Below are positions 28,081 through 38,700 of a stretch of DNA of 64,000 bases, piece after piece (position 1 is the stretch's first letter; every line of letters starts with the position of its first letter). The position numbers were made by a program, and so were the translations under genes. The stretch covers positions 1 to 64,000 of the forward strand of contig JADKJV010000011.1 of the NCBI GenBank assembly GCA_016720825.1. Reading direction: 5' to 3'. This DNA is from Chitinophagaceae bacterium (GTDB taxonomy: Bacteria; Bacteroidota; Bacteroidia; Chitinophagales; Chitinophagaceae). Under the pieces are notes generated by a model. It did no database searches. It had not been told where the DNA came from and worked only from the letters and a program-made list of their open reading frames with translations.

Positions 28081-29564
28081 TTAATGGTTAACAAGATTCA
28101 GGTAAGGAAGTAATCCGTGCAGGCCGCCTTCGCGTCCGAAGCCGCTCTCTTTGTATCCGCCGAAAGGAGAGGCGGGGTCGAATTTATTAAATGTGTTTGC
28201 CCAGATTACACCGGCACGCATGCGGCGTGTCATGTTGAAAATTTTGGAACCTTTATCTGTCCACACCCCGGCACTTAAACCATATGGTGTGTTATTCGCT
28301 TTTTCAATTACTTCATCATCGGTCCTGAAAGTAAGAATGGAAAGCACCGGTCCGAAGATTTCTTCCTGCGCAATGCGGTTGCTCTGTGCCACGTTGGTAA
28401 ACATCGTGGGTCGGCAGAAAAATCCCTTGCGGGGGAGCGGACAGGAACTTTCGTACATATCAGCGCCTTCTTTTTTACCAATCTGCAGGTATTTGTGGAT
28501 TGTTTCCAGTTGTTGCCTGGAGTTGATCGCTCCGATATCTGTGTTTTTATCCAGCGGATCACCCACAATCAGTGATTCCATCCGGTCTTTCAGTTTGCGG
28601 ATTACTTCTTTGGCAATAGATTCCTGTACATATAAACGTGAACCTGCACAACAAACATGTCCCTGGTTAAAATAAATCCCGTTGATCACACCTTCCACTG
28701 CCTGGTCAATCGGTGCATCTTCAAAAATGATATTGGCTGCTTTGCCACCAAGTTCCAGTGTGGCTTTTTTATTCGTGCCGGCAATGGCGCGCTGGATAAT
28801 TTTACCGACATCGGTTGAACCGGTAAATGCAATTTTGTTGATGTCGGGGTGATTCACAATCGCAGCTCCGGTAGCGCCTGCACCTGTAATAATATTCACC
28901 ACGCCGGGAGGCAGATCTGCTTCCTGGATAATTTCAGCCAGCTTCAATGCGGTGAGCGGAGTTGTTTCTGCTGATTTCAAGACAACGGTGTTTCCGGTTG
29001 CAATGGCAGGCGCAATTTTCCAGGCGGCCATCAGCAATGGGAAATTCCAGGGGATGATTTGTCCTGCAACGCCCAACGGTGTTGTTTGCCTGTTGGGAAA
29101 TGCATATTCCAGTTTATCGGCCCAGCCTGCATAATAAAAGAAATGGTTGCCGGCTGTGGGTACATCAAAATCGCGGCTCTCCCGGATGGGCTTACCGCCA
29201 TCGAGTGTTTCGATAATAGCCAGTTCGCGGGCTTTTTCCTGGATCATGCGGGAGATACGGAAAATATATTTTGCCCGCTCGCGTGCGGGCATTTTCCGCC
29301 ATGTTTTGTCGTACGCATTGCGGGCCGCTTTCACGGCTTTGTCCACATCCGCCGCGCTGGCTTCAGCCACTTCACTCAGTTTTTCCTCTGTGGCGGGGTT
29401 GATGGTGTCAAAATATTTTTTGCTCAGCGGTTTCTGCCAGCTGCCGTTAATGAACAAATCATACTGCGGTTTTATGGTTGCAGCCGATTTACTTTCCGGG
29501 GCGGTGCATACGACCAACTGGTGTCGAATTTCAGTTTGAGCGTGTTGCTTTTGGACTTTGCCAT
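28081..29564 (-). CDS. Aldehyde dehydrogenase (frameshift near N-terminus)
   Basis: NAD(P)-dependent oxidation of aldehydes to acids. PWNFPLLMAAWKIAPAIATGN (NAD site), FTGSTDVGK, the general-base motif ELGGKAANI and the nucleophile region GHVCCAGSRLY are all present, as are EEIFGPVL and NPFGGYKESG-like SPFGGYKESGFG. An intact frame begins near 29517, but the natural start is ATG 29564 (MAKSKSNTLKLKFDTSWSYA); a missing base in the G run 29508-29511 joins them, giving about 494 residues. The neighbouring deoC releases acetaldehyde from deoxyribose 5-phosphate, the likely substrate. The inactive homologue follows nine bases later. Confidence 0.92.
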
Positions 29565-29595
29565 TATTGAGGGAGGTGTTTTTTTATTTTATTTA

Positions 29596-29660
29596 ACCAC
29601 AAGGATCACAAAGGAAAAACAAGGTTCACAAGGAGTTCACCTTTGTGCACTTTGTGGTTT
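29596..29660. repeat. CACAAAGG-word inverted repeat (family V)
   Basis: Words AACCACAAGG/ATCACAAAGG on the left (29596-29630) face CTTTGTGCA/CTTTGTGGTT on the right (29641-29660). It sits between deoC and the ALDH gene within one minus-strand cluster and could form a hairpin in the mRNA. Confidence 0.7.
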
Positions 29661-29674
29661 TGTATTTCTTTCAA

Positions 29675-30595
29675 TTAATCAACACTGAAATAATTGGCTG
29701 ACTGGTATAATCCGGTTTTCTCTTTCACGATCTGCATCAGCACATCATTCGCCAGGCTGCTTGCCCCGAAACGGAACCATTCATTCGTCAGCCAGTCGGA
29801 GCCCAGGGTTTCTTTTACCATCACCAGGTAATGCAAAGCCAGTTTGGATTTGGAAATGCCTCCGGCGGGTTTCATGCCGATCATTTTTCCGGTCTTATAA
29901 TAGAAATCACGGATCGCTTCCAGCATCACCAGTGTTACGGGCATGGTAGCAGCGGGCTGGATTTTACCGGTTGATGTTTTGATGAAATCTGCCCCGGCAT
30001 GCATGGCGATATCACTGGCGCGGCGTACTTTGTCGTACGTGCCGAGTTCGCCGGTTTCCAGGATCACTTTTAAACGGGCTGTACCACAGGCTTCTTTGAT
30101 GGCGGCAATTTCATCGAATACAAAATTGTATTCACCGGCATGGAATTTACCGCGGCTGATCACCATATCCACTTCATCTGCGCCCTCATTCACTGCATAT
30201 TTTGTGTCCCTGATTTTAATATCCCTCGGTGCCTGTCCGCTGGGGAAGGCCGTGACTACGGAAGCGATTTTGATACCAGAACCTTCCACTGCTTTCTTGG
30301 CCACTTTCACCATGGATGGATATACGCAAACTGCAGCTACTTTGGGAATTCCGTCCACAGCATCATGCGGGTGCATGGCTTTGTAGCAAAGCTGTTTCAC
30401 CTTGCCGTCGGTATCTTTTCCCTCCAGGGTGGTCAGGTCAATCATATTGAGCACCAGTTTCAACCCGTTCATCTTCGTTTCTTTTTTAATGCTTCTTTTT
30501 GTAAAACGGGAAGCACGCTCTTCCACACCCACCTGGTCAATCCGCGGGCTGAGCGAAAAATCGGGTAAAGTCCTGATGCTGCCTGCTGTAGCCAT
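29675..30595 (-). CDS. deoC: Deoxyribose-phosphate aldolase
   Basis: Splits 2-deoxyribose 5-phosphate into glyceraldehyde 3-phosphate and acetaldehyde. The class I aldolase core shows IDLTTLEGKDT, VCVYPSMVKVAKK, EGADEVDMVISRGKF, LKVILETGEL (Schiff-base-region Lys) and DFIKTSTGKIQPAAT with the catalytic Lys, then MKPAGGISK. At 306 residues it belongs to the longer DeoC type. I start at ATG 30595 (MATAGSIRTLPDF) because the upstream TTG at 30619 lies inside a likely -7 box. It heads a deoC-ALDH-ALDH-like cluster suited to using deoxyribose from DNA or nucleosides. Confidence 0.94.
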   Translation of the reverse strand: MATAGSIRTLPDFSLSPRIDQVGVEERASRFTKRSIKKETKMNGLKLVLNMIDLTTLEGKDTDGKVKQLCYKAMHPHDAVDGIPKVAAVCVYPSMVKVAKKAVEGSGIKIASVVTAFPSGQAPRDIKIRDTKYAVNEGADEVDMVISRGKFHAGEYNFVFDEIAAIKEACGTARLKVILETGELGTYDKVRRASDIAMHAGADFIKTSTGKIQPAATMPVTLVMLEAIRDFYYKTGKMIGMKPAGGISKSKLALHYLVMVKETLGSDWLTNEWFRFGASSLANDVLMQIVKEKTGLYQSANYFSVD

Positions 30596-30616
30596 AATAA
30601 TTTTTTTGGAGAAGTT

Positions 30617-30624
30617 CAAAGGTA
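30617..30624 (-). promoter_or_regulatory. -7 box candidate before deoC
   Basis: TACCTTTG on the minus strand fits TAnnTTTG and lies 21 bases before ATG 30595. No good -33 element is seen. It argues against the upstream TTG start. Confidence 0.4.
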
Positions 30625-30810
30625 CAAAGTTTATACTATGCTTGCCAGCCCCTGCATGGGCACCGGTTCCGGGATTTCAGCGAGGTTATTAGACGTGCAA
30701 AACCATTCATAAATAAGCGGGAATTTGTTTACTGAATTGGTTTAAATTCGGCAATCTGTCACCGCAGGAACAGACAGAAATTTCCATCTAACAAAAAAAA
30801 CTACACAGCA

Positions 30811-33800
30811 ATGAGAAAAACCAAAACGCTAAACCAGCTGGTTTTGGTCCTGGCATTACTCCTGAACAGTTCCCTTCTTCATTCACAGGTTACATTTCCT
30901 GAGAATGGGATCGTGGACCCCCGCCATGGACTGTATGCATTTACCCATGCCACCATCGTGAAAGATCCTGCTACTACGATCACCGATGGGACACTCCTGA
31001 TAAAGGATGGCAAAATCGTGGCCGTGGGCAATGCCATAAAAATACCAGCCGGTACAGTTGAAGTTGACTGCAAGGGAAAATTTATCTATCCCTCTTTTAT
31101 TGATCTCTATGCCGATTATGGCACGCCTACTCCCCAGCGCACAGGCGGTGGCGGTTTTGGCGGATTCACACCCGGCCAGCAGGCCCAGCTGACCACAGCA
31201 TCCAAAGGTGCTTATGGCTGGAACCAGGCGGTTAAACCGGAAACGGATGCCTATCGCCAATTTACGGTGGATGATGCCAAAGCCAAACCCCTCCGCGACC
31301 AGGGTTTCGGTACAGTGCTTTCACATGTGAAAGATGGAATCGCCCGCGGTACAGGTACCGTTGTTTCTCTGGCAAATGATAAGGAAAATATGGTGATCCT
31401 GAAAGAAAAGGCCTCTGCCCATTATTCTTTCAACAGGGGAACTTCCACCCAATCTTATCCCAGTTCCATGATGGGTTCTATTGCGCTGCTCCGCCAGACT
31501 TTCCTGGATGCACAGTGGTATAAAAGCAAACCCGCACAGGAAGGCGTGAACATCAGTTTATCTGCCTGGAATGATGAACAAAACCTGCCCCAGGTTTTTG
31601 AAGCAGGTGATAAATGGAATGATCTCCGTGCCGACCGTGTTGGTGACGAGTTCGGTGTACAATATATTATTAAAGGCGGCCAGAATGAATACCAGCGTAT
31701 CGCTGATATCAAAGCAACCAATGCCACTTATATCCTTCCGCTGAATTTCCCGCAGGCACAGGATGTGGAAGATCCCAATGATGCACGATTTGTATCACTG
31801 GATGACCTGAAGCATTGGGAAATGGCTCCGGCCAACGTTGCCTTTTTTGAAAAAGCAGGGATCCCTTTCTGCCTGACTACAGCTGATCTCCGTGATGTAA
31901 AATCATTCATGACCAACCTGCGTAAAGCGATGGAGTATGGCCTGAGTGAAAACAAAGCACTGGAAGCATTAACTACTATACCTGCCAGTCTCCTGGGTAT
32001 CAATAACCAGGTAGGGAGCCTCGATGCAGGCAAGTGGGCTAACTTCCTGATTACTTCCGGTTCTGTTTTCAATGAAAAAACAACCATTTACCAGAACTGG
32101 GTACAGGGTCAGAAATATGTTGTGAAAGATGATGCAGTGGCCAACAGTACCGGTTTATTCAGCTTAACAGTAAATACACCAGCAGGTGCAGAAAAATATT
32201 CAATTGATGTTAAAAGCGGTACATCCATCGTGATGTGGGGCAAAGACACCCTGAATACCAAATTCAGCGACGATGGAAAAATCATTAAACTCAGTTATGC
32301 TGCCATGACAAGGCGCCAGCGCCCCGGCGGACCTGGTGGACCCGGTGGTGAAGGTGGCGGCCAGCGTCCCGGTGGTTTTGGCGGTGCAGGTGGTTTCGGC
32401 CAGGCACCGGCTATGCCAGCCAATGCAACCAGGCTGAGTGGTATTAATAATGGTACAGAGTGGAATGGTACCGGTGTTGATTCACTGGGTAATAGTCTTA
32501 CCTGGACTGCCCGCTTTGAAAAAGCAGCGGAAGTAAAACCTGATACCACGAAGAAAAAAGAAATTCCCAATTACGGTAAAGTGCTGTTTCCTTTTGAGCC
32601 TTATGGTTACGAAGAAGGCCAGGAGCCGAAACAGGAAACAATCCTGATAAAAAACGGCACGGTGTGGACCAATGAAAAAGAAGGCATTCTCCAGAATACC
32701 GATGTACTGCTGAAGAACGGCAAGATTGCTGCCATTGGTAAGAACCTGAGTGATCCTGCTGCGAGAGTGATTGATGCTACAGGCAAATTCGTTACACCCG
32801 GTATTATAGATGAACACTCACATATTGCTGCAGCTTCCATCAATGAAGGCGGCCAGTCAGTAACATCTGAAGTCCGAATTGCTGATAACCTGAATCCGGA
32901 TGATATCAATATCTACCGCCAGTTAAGCGGTGGGGTAACAACTTCACATATCCTGCATGGTTCTGCCAATGTAATCGGCGGACAAACCCAGCTGATCAAA
33001 CTGCGCTGGGGTGCGGATGATGAGGGATTGAAATTTAAAAACTCAGCACCCTTTATAAAATTCGCATTGGGTGAAAACGTAAAAAGATCTGCTTCTGCAC
33101 TGGGCAATGGTTCAAACAATAACCGCTACCCCGATACCCGCATGGGTGTTGAACAGGTGCTGGTGGATGCATTCACCCGGGCAAAAGATTATAAAAAGGC
33201 ATGGACTGAATATAATAATGCCAAAGACAAAAAAGGACTGGTAGCTCCCCGCCGCGACCTGGAACTGGATGCGCTGGTGGAGATTCTCGATAACAAACGT
33301 TTCATTACCTGCCACTCTTATGTGCAGAGTGACATCACCAGTTCGATTGATATCGCCAACCGCATGGGGTATAAGTACAACACGTTTACCCATATCCTGG
33401 AAGGTTATAAAGTGGCAGATAAAATGCTGGCTCATGGCGCCAATGCTTCCACCTTCTCCGACTGGTGGGCGTATAAAATGGAAGTACAGGATGCGATTCC
33501 TTATAATGCAGCCATCATGCATAATGTAGGCCTTAATGTGGCTCTCAATTCTGATGATGCTGAAATGGCCCGCCGCCTGAACCAGGAAGCTGCCAAAATT
33601 GTAAAATACGGTGGTGTGTCAGAAGAGGATGCTTTTAAAATGGTTACACTCAACCCTGCCAAGATGCTGCACGTAGATGATAAAGTGGGCAGCCTGAAAG
33701 CCGGCAAGGATGCTGATGTGGTTGTGTGGAGTGATCACCCGCTGAGCATTTATGCAAAATCACTGTACACTATTGTTGACGGTACGGTATATTTCGACAG

Positions 33801-33996
33801 GGTAAAAGATGCCGAATTGGAAAAGTATGTGGATGTTGAAAGAAACAGGATCATCAAAAAAATGAATGGTGAAAAAAGAAGCGGTGCTTCCGTTGTTCCT
33901 GCAGCACCCAGTTACCAGGTGATGCATACCTGTTCAGAACACGATCACAGTCACGGCCTGCTCGTGATTGATACAGATGATACCGATAACCAATAA
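30811..33996 (+). CDS. Secreted two-module amidohydrolase-family protein
   Basis: A 1,061-residue protein with a signal peptide (MRKTKTLNQLVLVLALLL...LLHSQ). It holds two imidazolonepropionase-like amidohydrolase modules. The C-terminal module (about 605-1025) keeps the metal motif in TPGIIDEHSHIAA, then ITCHSYVQSDI, FTHILEGYK, NSDDAEMARR and the closing GSLKAGKDADVVVW. The N-terminal module (about 25-450) has the same frame (DGTLLIKDGKIVAVG, GSLDAGKWANFLI), but the HxH position reads IDLYADYG, so it probably binds no metal. Gly/Pro/Arg-rich linkers lie near 110 and 510-535. A likely periplasmic hydrolase of unknown substrate; next gene follows by 11 bases. Confidence 0.86.
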   Translation: MRKTKTLNQLVLVLALLLNSSLLHSQVTFPENGIVDPRHGLYAFTHATIVKDPATTITDGTLLIKDGKIVAVGNAIKIPAGTVEVDCKGKFIYPSFIDLYADYGTPTPQRTGGGGFGGFTPGQQAQLTTASKGAYGWNQAVKPETDAYRQFTVDDAKAKPLRDQGFGTVLSHVKDGIARGTGTVVSLANDKENMVILKEKASAHYSFNRGTSTQSYPSSMMGSIALLRQTFLDAQWYKSKPAQEGVNISLSAWNDEQNLPQVFEAGDKWNDLRADRVGDEFGVQYIIKGGQNEYQRIADIKATNATYILPLNFPQAQDVEDPNDARFVSLDDLKHWEMAPANVAFFEKAGIPFCLTTADLRDVKSFMTNLRKAMEYGLSENKALEALTTIPASLLGINNQVGSLDAGKWANFLITSGSVFNEKTTIYQNWVQGQKYVVKDDAVANSTGLFSLTVNTPAGAEKYSIDVKSGTSIVMWGKDTLNTKFSDDGKIIKLSYAAMTRRQRPGGPGGPGGEGGGQRPGGFGGAGGFGQAPAMPANATRLSGINNGTEWNGTGVDSLGNSLTWTARFEKAAEVKPDTTKKKEIPNYGKVLFPFEPYGYEEGQEPKQETILIKNGTVWTNEKEGILQNTDVLLKNGKIAAIGKNLSDPAARVIDATGKFVTPGIIDEHSHIAAASINEGGQSVTSEVRIADNLNPDDINIYRQLSGGVTTSHILHGSANVIGGQTQLIKLRWGADDEGLKFKNSAPFIKFALGENVKRSASALGNGSNNNRYPDTRMGVEQVLVDAFTRAKDYKKAWTEYNNAKDKKGLVAPRRDLELDALVEILDNKRFITCHSYVQSDITSSIDIANRMGYKYNTFTHILEGYKVADKMLAHGANASTFSDWWAYKMEVQDAIPYNAAIMHNVGLNVALNSDDAEMARRLNQEAAKIVKYGGVSEEDAFKMVTLNPAKMLHVDDKVGSLKAGKDADVVVWSDHPLSIYAKSLYTIVDGTVYFDRVKDAELEKYVDVERNRIIKKMNGEKRSGASVVPAAPSYQVMHTCSEHDHSHGLLVIDTDDTDNQ

Positions 33997-34007
33997 AAAG
34001 ATCAGAC

Positions 34008-35333
34008 ATGAAAAAATTAATCATACTCATACCTGTCCTGATGATGCTTGCAGCTTCAGCCCAGGACAATGTATATCCCACGCCGCCCCAGAAAGGGACT
34101 ACGGTGATCACCAATGCCACCGTGCATACTGGTACCGGGCAGGTGCTGGAGAATGCAACCATTGTAATTACGGATGGCAAGATTGCCGCAGTTGGAAAAG
34201 ATGTGGTAATCCCTGCCAATGCAGTAACAATTAATGCACAGGGCAAACAGGTTTACCCCGGACTGATCCTGCCTACCAGCAGCCTCGGCCTGGTGGAAGT
34301 ATCTGCGGTACGTGCGACAACGGATGTACAGGAAATCGGGGACATGAATCCCAATGTGCGTTCGCTGATTGCCTATAACACAGATTCAAAAGTGATCAAC
34401 ACGCTTCGCTCCAATGGTATCCTGCTGGCCAATATTGTTCCGCAGGGTTCATTTTTAGCAGGCTCTTCTTCTATCGTACAGCTGGATGCCTGGAACTACC
34501 AGGATGCGGCTTACAAAACAGATGAGGGCATGCATTTATATATGCCTACACTGATGCCCCGCCCGACTTTTGGCCGCGGTGGTGGCGGCGGTGGTTTCGG
34601 GCCGAATGCACAAACGCAGACAGATCCCGTGAAAGAAGGTCTTGAAAAATTAGAAGGACTTAAGGCTTTCTTCCGCGAAGCAAAAGCGTATGCCGCCCAA
34701 CCCACGCATGAAGAAACCAACCTGAAGTTTGCTTCTGTACAGGGCCTGTTCAATAAAACGCAGAAGTTTTATGTGCATGCCAATACAGTTAAACAAATGC
34801 TGGTGGCGCTGGATTTCGTAAAAGAATTCGGGTTTGATATGGTGATCGTTGGCGGCAGTGACAGCTGGCAGATTGCAGACCTGCTGAAACAAAACAACGT
34901 TTCAGTTATCCTGCAGCAGCCACATAGCTTGCCCACATTGGGTGATGATGCGGTTGACCAGCCTTATAAATCAGCCGCTGCTTTACAAAAAGCAGGTGTG
35001 CTGTTTGCGATCTCTGATGATGATGGCCAGACCCGCGGACGTAACCTGCCATTTAATGCAGGTACCGCAGCTGCGTATGGCTTAACAAAAGAAGAGGCGC
35101 TCGCTGCTATCACTATCAATGCAGCAAAAATCATGGGAGTATCCGACAAAGCCGGCAGTATCGAAGTGGGCAAAGATGCCAACATCGTTATCAGCAGCGG
35201 CGATATCCTGGATATGAAAAGCAGCAATATTACCGATGCTTTCATCCAGGGCCGGAAGATTGACCTGAATGATAAACAGAAACAACTGAATGAGCGGTAT
35301 AATAAGAAGTTTGAGTTGAAGAAGGGGTTTTAG
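34008..35333 (+). CDS. Secreted amidohydrolase-fold protein lacking metal motif
   Basis: A 441-residue protein with a signal peptide (MKKLIILIPVLMMLAASAQ). The composite-domain ends are clear: VLENATIVITDGKIAAVGKD at the start and KAGSIEVGKDANIVIS near residue 385. Where metal-dependent amidohydrolases have HxH after PGxID, this reads YPGLILPTSSLG, so catalysis of the usual kind is unlikely. A Gly-rich loop (RGGGGGGFG) is near residue 190. It follows the two-module protein by 11 bases and resembles that protein's N-terminal, also metal-less, module; the two products may form one complex. That last point is inference. Confidence 0.82.
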   Translation: MKKLIILIPVLMMLAASAQDNVYPTPPQKGTTVITNATVHTGTGQVLENATIVITDGKIAAVGKDVVIPANAVTINAQGKQVYPGLILPTSSLGLVEVSAVRATTDVQEIGDMNPNVRSLIAYNTDSKVINTLRSNGILLANIVPQGSFLAGSSSIVQLDAWNYQDAAYKTDEGMHLYMPTLMPRPTFGRGGGGGGFGPNAQTQTDPVKEGLEKLEGLKAFFREAKAYAAQPTHEETNLKFASVQGLFNKTQKFYVHANTVKQMLVALDFVKEFGFDMVIVGGSDSWQIADLLKQNNVSVILQQPHSLPTLGDDAVDQPYKSAAALQKAGVLFAISDDDGQTRGRNLPFNAGTAAAYGLTKEEALAAITINAAKIMGVSDKAGSIEVGKDANIVISSGDILDMKSSNITDAFIQGRKIDLNDKQKQLNERYNKKFELKKGF

Positions 35334-35390
35334 CCTGGTTGAATGAATTGTAATGAAAAGGCCATCTGGAAAGGTGTCTTTTTTTTGGGG

Positions 35391-35686
35391 TTGGAGGTTG
35401 GAAGTTGGAGGTTGGAGGTTTAACCCGAGAGCTCGAAGTCCCTATCTCTGTTGGAATGTTGGATTGTTGGAGAGTTGGAATGTTCTGCAATCCGAAGTGT
35501 TCCTATCAATATATTACTCTCAGATAAATGGAGTGCATTTATCTGTAAAGTCTTTCGACTAAATGAACAATCCAACAATCCAACGATCCAACAGCGATTT
35601 TCAAACTATATCTAGCCTTTAGGAATCTAACAACTTTCAAAACCTCCAACCTCCAACCTCCAACCTCCAACTTCCAACCTCCAACC
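35391..35686. repeat. Nested composite inverted repeat, copy B (family I), inner part flipped
   Basis: Outer arms of TTGGAGG words (35391-35421; complement 35641-35686) and the adjoining spacers (TTTAACCCGA..., ...CCTTTAGGAATCTAACAAC) align with copy A at 4.1 kb in the same direction. The inner arms (35451-35484 and 35566-35593) and core align with copy A only as the reverse complement: for example GTTCTGCAATCCGAAG here is the complement of CTTCGGATTGCAGAAC at 4263-4278. It lies 57 bases behind the amidohydrolase-like stop codon and just before the secA terminator. Confidence 0.87.
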
Positions 35687-35689
35687 CTA

Positions 35690-35717
35690 TTAAAACAAAA
35701 ACCCGCTAATAGCGGGT
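35690..35717 (-). terminator. Terminator after secA
   Basis: On the minus strand ACCCGCT-ATT-AGCGGGT followed by TTTTGTTTT, 29 bases past the secA stop. It abuts the composite repeat. Confidence 0.85.
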
Positions 35718-35745
35718 CCCTGTTATTATATATCCTTATAGTTCA

Positions 35746-38700
35746 CTACTCCTTCCCATGACAATGCTTGTACTTCTTCCCACTGCCGCAGGGACAGGGT
35801 TCGTTGCGGCCGATTTTGGGTTCGGCGGTAACGGGTACGAGTTTGTCTTTTTCGTTAGCGGCGTAATCCTGTCCTTCGTTGTCCACCTGTTCTTTATTGG
35901 CCGACATCTTACTCATATCGGTTTTCTGCTTGCGGCCTTCTTTCAGGTTGGTGCTTTCTTCCTGTACGGGCAGTGATGAATGGCAGAGGAAAGAAACGAT
36001 ATCCTTGTTCACGTCTGCATTCATATTCCGGAACTGGTTATAAGCTTCCATCTTATAAATTACCAGCGGGTCTTTTTGTTCCAGGTAAGCGGTCTGCACA
36101 CTTTGTTTCAGGTCATCCATGGCGCGGAGGTGCTCTTTCCAGGCATCATCTATCACCACCAGTGTGATGGTTTTTTCAAGTGCTGCACCAAGTTCTGCGC
36201 CACCTGTACTTACTGTTTTGTCGAGATTGGTAAGTACATTCAGCCCTTTACGGCCATCCGTAAATGGTACCACCACATTCTCAATATGACTGCCCTGGTT
36301 CATGCGGATATTCCTGAATACAGGAACGGCCTGTGTCTGGAGGGTAGTTTTATGTGCTGTATAGTTACCGGTCGCTTCATCATACAACTGATCAGCCAGT
36401 GAATTGAGATCGCCTTTCTTGAATGATTCTTCGTCAATTTTTGTATCAATACCGAAGTTCACGATACAGGCCAGTTTGAAGCCTTCGTAATCTTCTTCCA
36501 CTTTATATGATTCCACGATATTCTCTGCAACACCGGAGAAGGCGGTGTCAATATCCAGTGCCAGCCTTTCGCCAAACAGGGCGTGGTTCCTTTTCTGGTA
36601 AACCGCATTCCGCTGTTTATTCATTACATCATCATATTCAAGCAGCCTTTTACGGATACCGAAGTTGTTTTCTTCCACTTTTTTCTGTGCACGCTGGATG
36701 GAATTACTGATCATGCTGTGCTGGATCACATCACCTTCTTTATAACCCAGTTTATCCATCAGGGAAGCAATACGCTCACTGCCGAACATACGCATCAGGT
36801 CATCTTCCAGTGAAACATAGAACTGGGAAGTACCGGGGTCACCCTGACGACCTGCACGACCACGCAGCTGGCGGTCAACACGGCGGCTTTCATGCCTTTC
36901 TGTACCAATGATGGCCAGACCACCAGCTTCTTTTACACCGGCACCGAGTTTAATATCCGTACCACGACCAGCCATGTTGGTGGCAATAGTCACTGCACCC
37001 GGTAAACCGGCTTCAGCCACAATCTGGGCTTCGCGTGAGTGCTGTTTTGCGTTCAGTACGTTATGGGGAATTTTTTTAACCTGCAGCATGCGTGATAACA
37101 ATTCACTCACCTCTACGGAAGTAGTACCCACCAGGCAGGGACGTCCTGCATTGCGGAGTGCTTCAATTTCATCAATAACAGCCTTGTATTTTTCACGCTT
37201 GGTTTTATATACCAGGTCCTGTTTGTCCTTACGGATCATATTCAGGTTGGTAGGAACAGTAACCACATCCAGTTTGTAAATACTCCACAACTCTGCTGCT
37301 TCTGTTTCGGCTGTACCCGTCATGCCCGAAAGCTTGTGATACATCCTGAAATAGTTCTGCAGGGTGATAGTGGCATAGGTTTGTGTGGCGGCTTCAATCT
37401 TCACGTTTTCCTTGGCTTCAATGGCCTGGTGCAATCCGTCTGAATAACGCCGGCCATCCAGCACACGGCCTGTTTGCTCATCCACGATTTTGATCGCACC
37501 GTTGTCAATGATATACTCTACGTCTTTAGAGAACAGGGTATAAGCTTTCAGTAACTGTTGTACCGTGTGGATGCGGTCGGCTTTCTGTGCATATTCATTC
37601 AGTACTGATTCTTTCAGTTTCAGTTTTTCGTCAGTAGGTACTGTGCTTTTTTCAACGTCAGCCAGTTTAACACCGATATCAGGCAGCACGAAAAATTCGG
37701 GGTCTTCCCCGCTGCGGGTGATCATGGTAAGACCTTTATCAGTCAGTTCAACTGAATTATTTTTCTCATCAATGTGGAAGAGCAGATCTTCATCTACGAT
37801 GTGCATATTGCGCTGCTGGTCCTGCAGGTAAAAGTTTTCCGCTTTCTGCAGTTTCACCCGGTTACCGGGTTCACTCAGGAATTTAATCACCGGGCCGTAT
37901 TTGGGAAGACCACGGTGTGCGCGGAACAGGAACAAGCCGCCGCCTTTGGGATCATCATCTCCCTCAGCAATTTTTTTCTTGGCTTCGTTCAGGCAGTGAC
38001 GTACAATCCTTTCCTGCTCCTGCACCAGTTGCAGGATACGCGGACGGTGTACGTGGAATTGCTGGTCGTCGCCGCGGGCAACCGGACCAGAAATGATCAG
38101 CGGGGTACGGGCATCATCAATCAACACGGAGTCAACCTCATCCACCATCGCAAAATGGTGTTTGCGTTGTACCATCTCTTCGGGATTATGCACCATGTTG
38201 TCACGGAGATAATCAAAGCCGAATTCATTGTTTGTGCCGTAAGTGATATCTGCGAGATATGCTTTTCTTCTTTCTTCAGAATTGGGCTGGTGTTTGTCGA
38301 TACAGTCAACCGTAATACCTAACCATTCGAAAATGGTACCGTTCCATTCCTGGTCACGACGGGCCAGGTAATCATTCACCGTTACCAGGTGCACCCCTTC
38401 ACCGGGAAGCGCGTTGAGGTAAGCGGGTAAGGTTGATACCAGTGTTTTACCCTCACCGGTAGCCATCTCAGAAATTTTACCCTGGTGTAAAACAGCACCA
38501 CCGATCAGCTGCACATCATAATGCACCATGTTCCAGGTTACTGTACCACCGGCAGCCGTCCAGGTATTTTTGAAAATGGATTTATCGCCGTCAATAGTGA
38601 TGTAGTTACTTTTTTTGATGCTCAGGTCGCGGTCCAGTTGCGTGGCCGTGGAAATAATATCAGTACTATTACTGAATCTGCGCGCAGTTTCCTTTACTAC

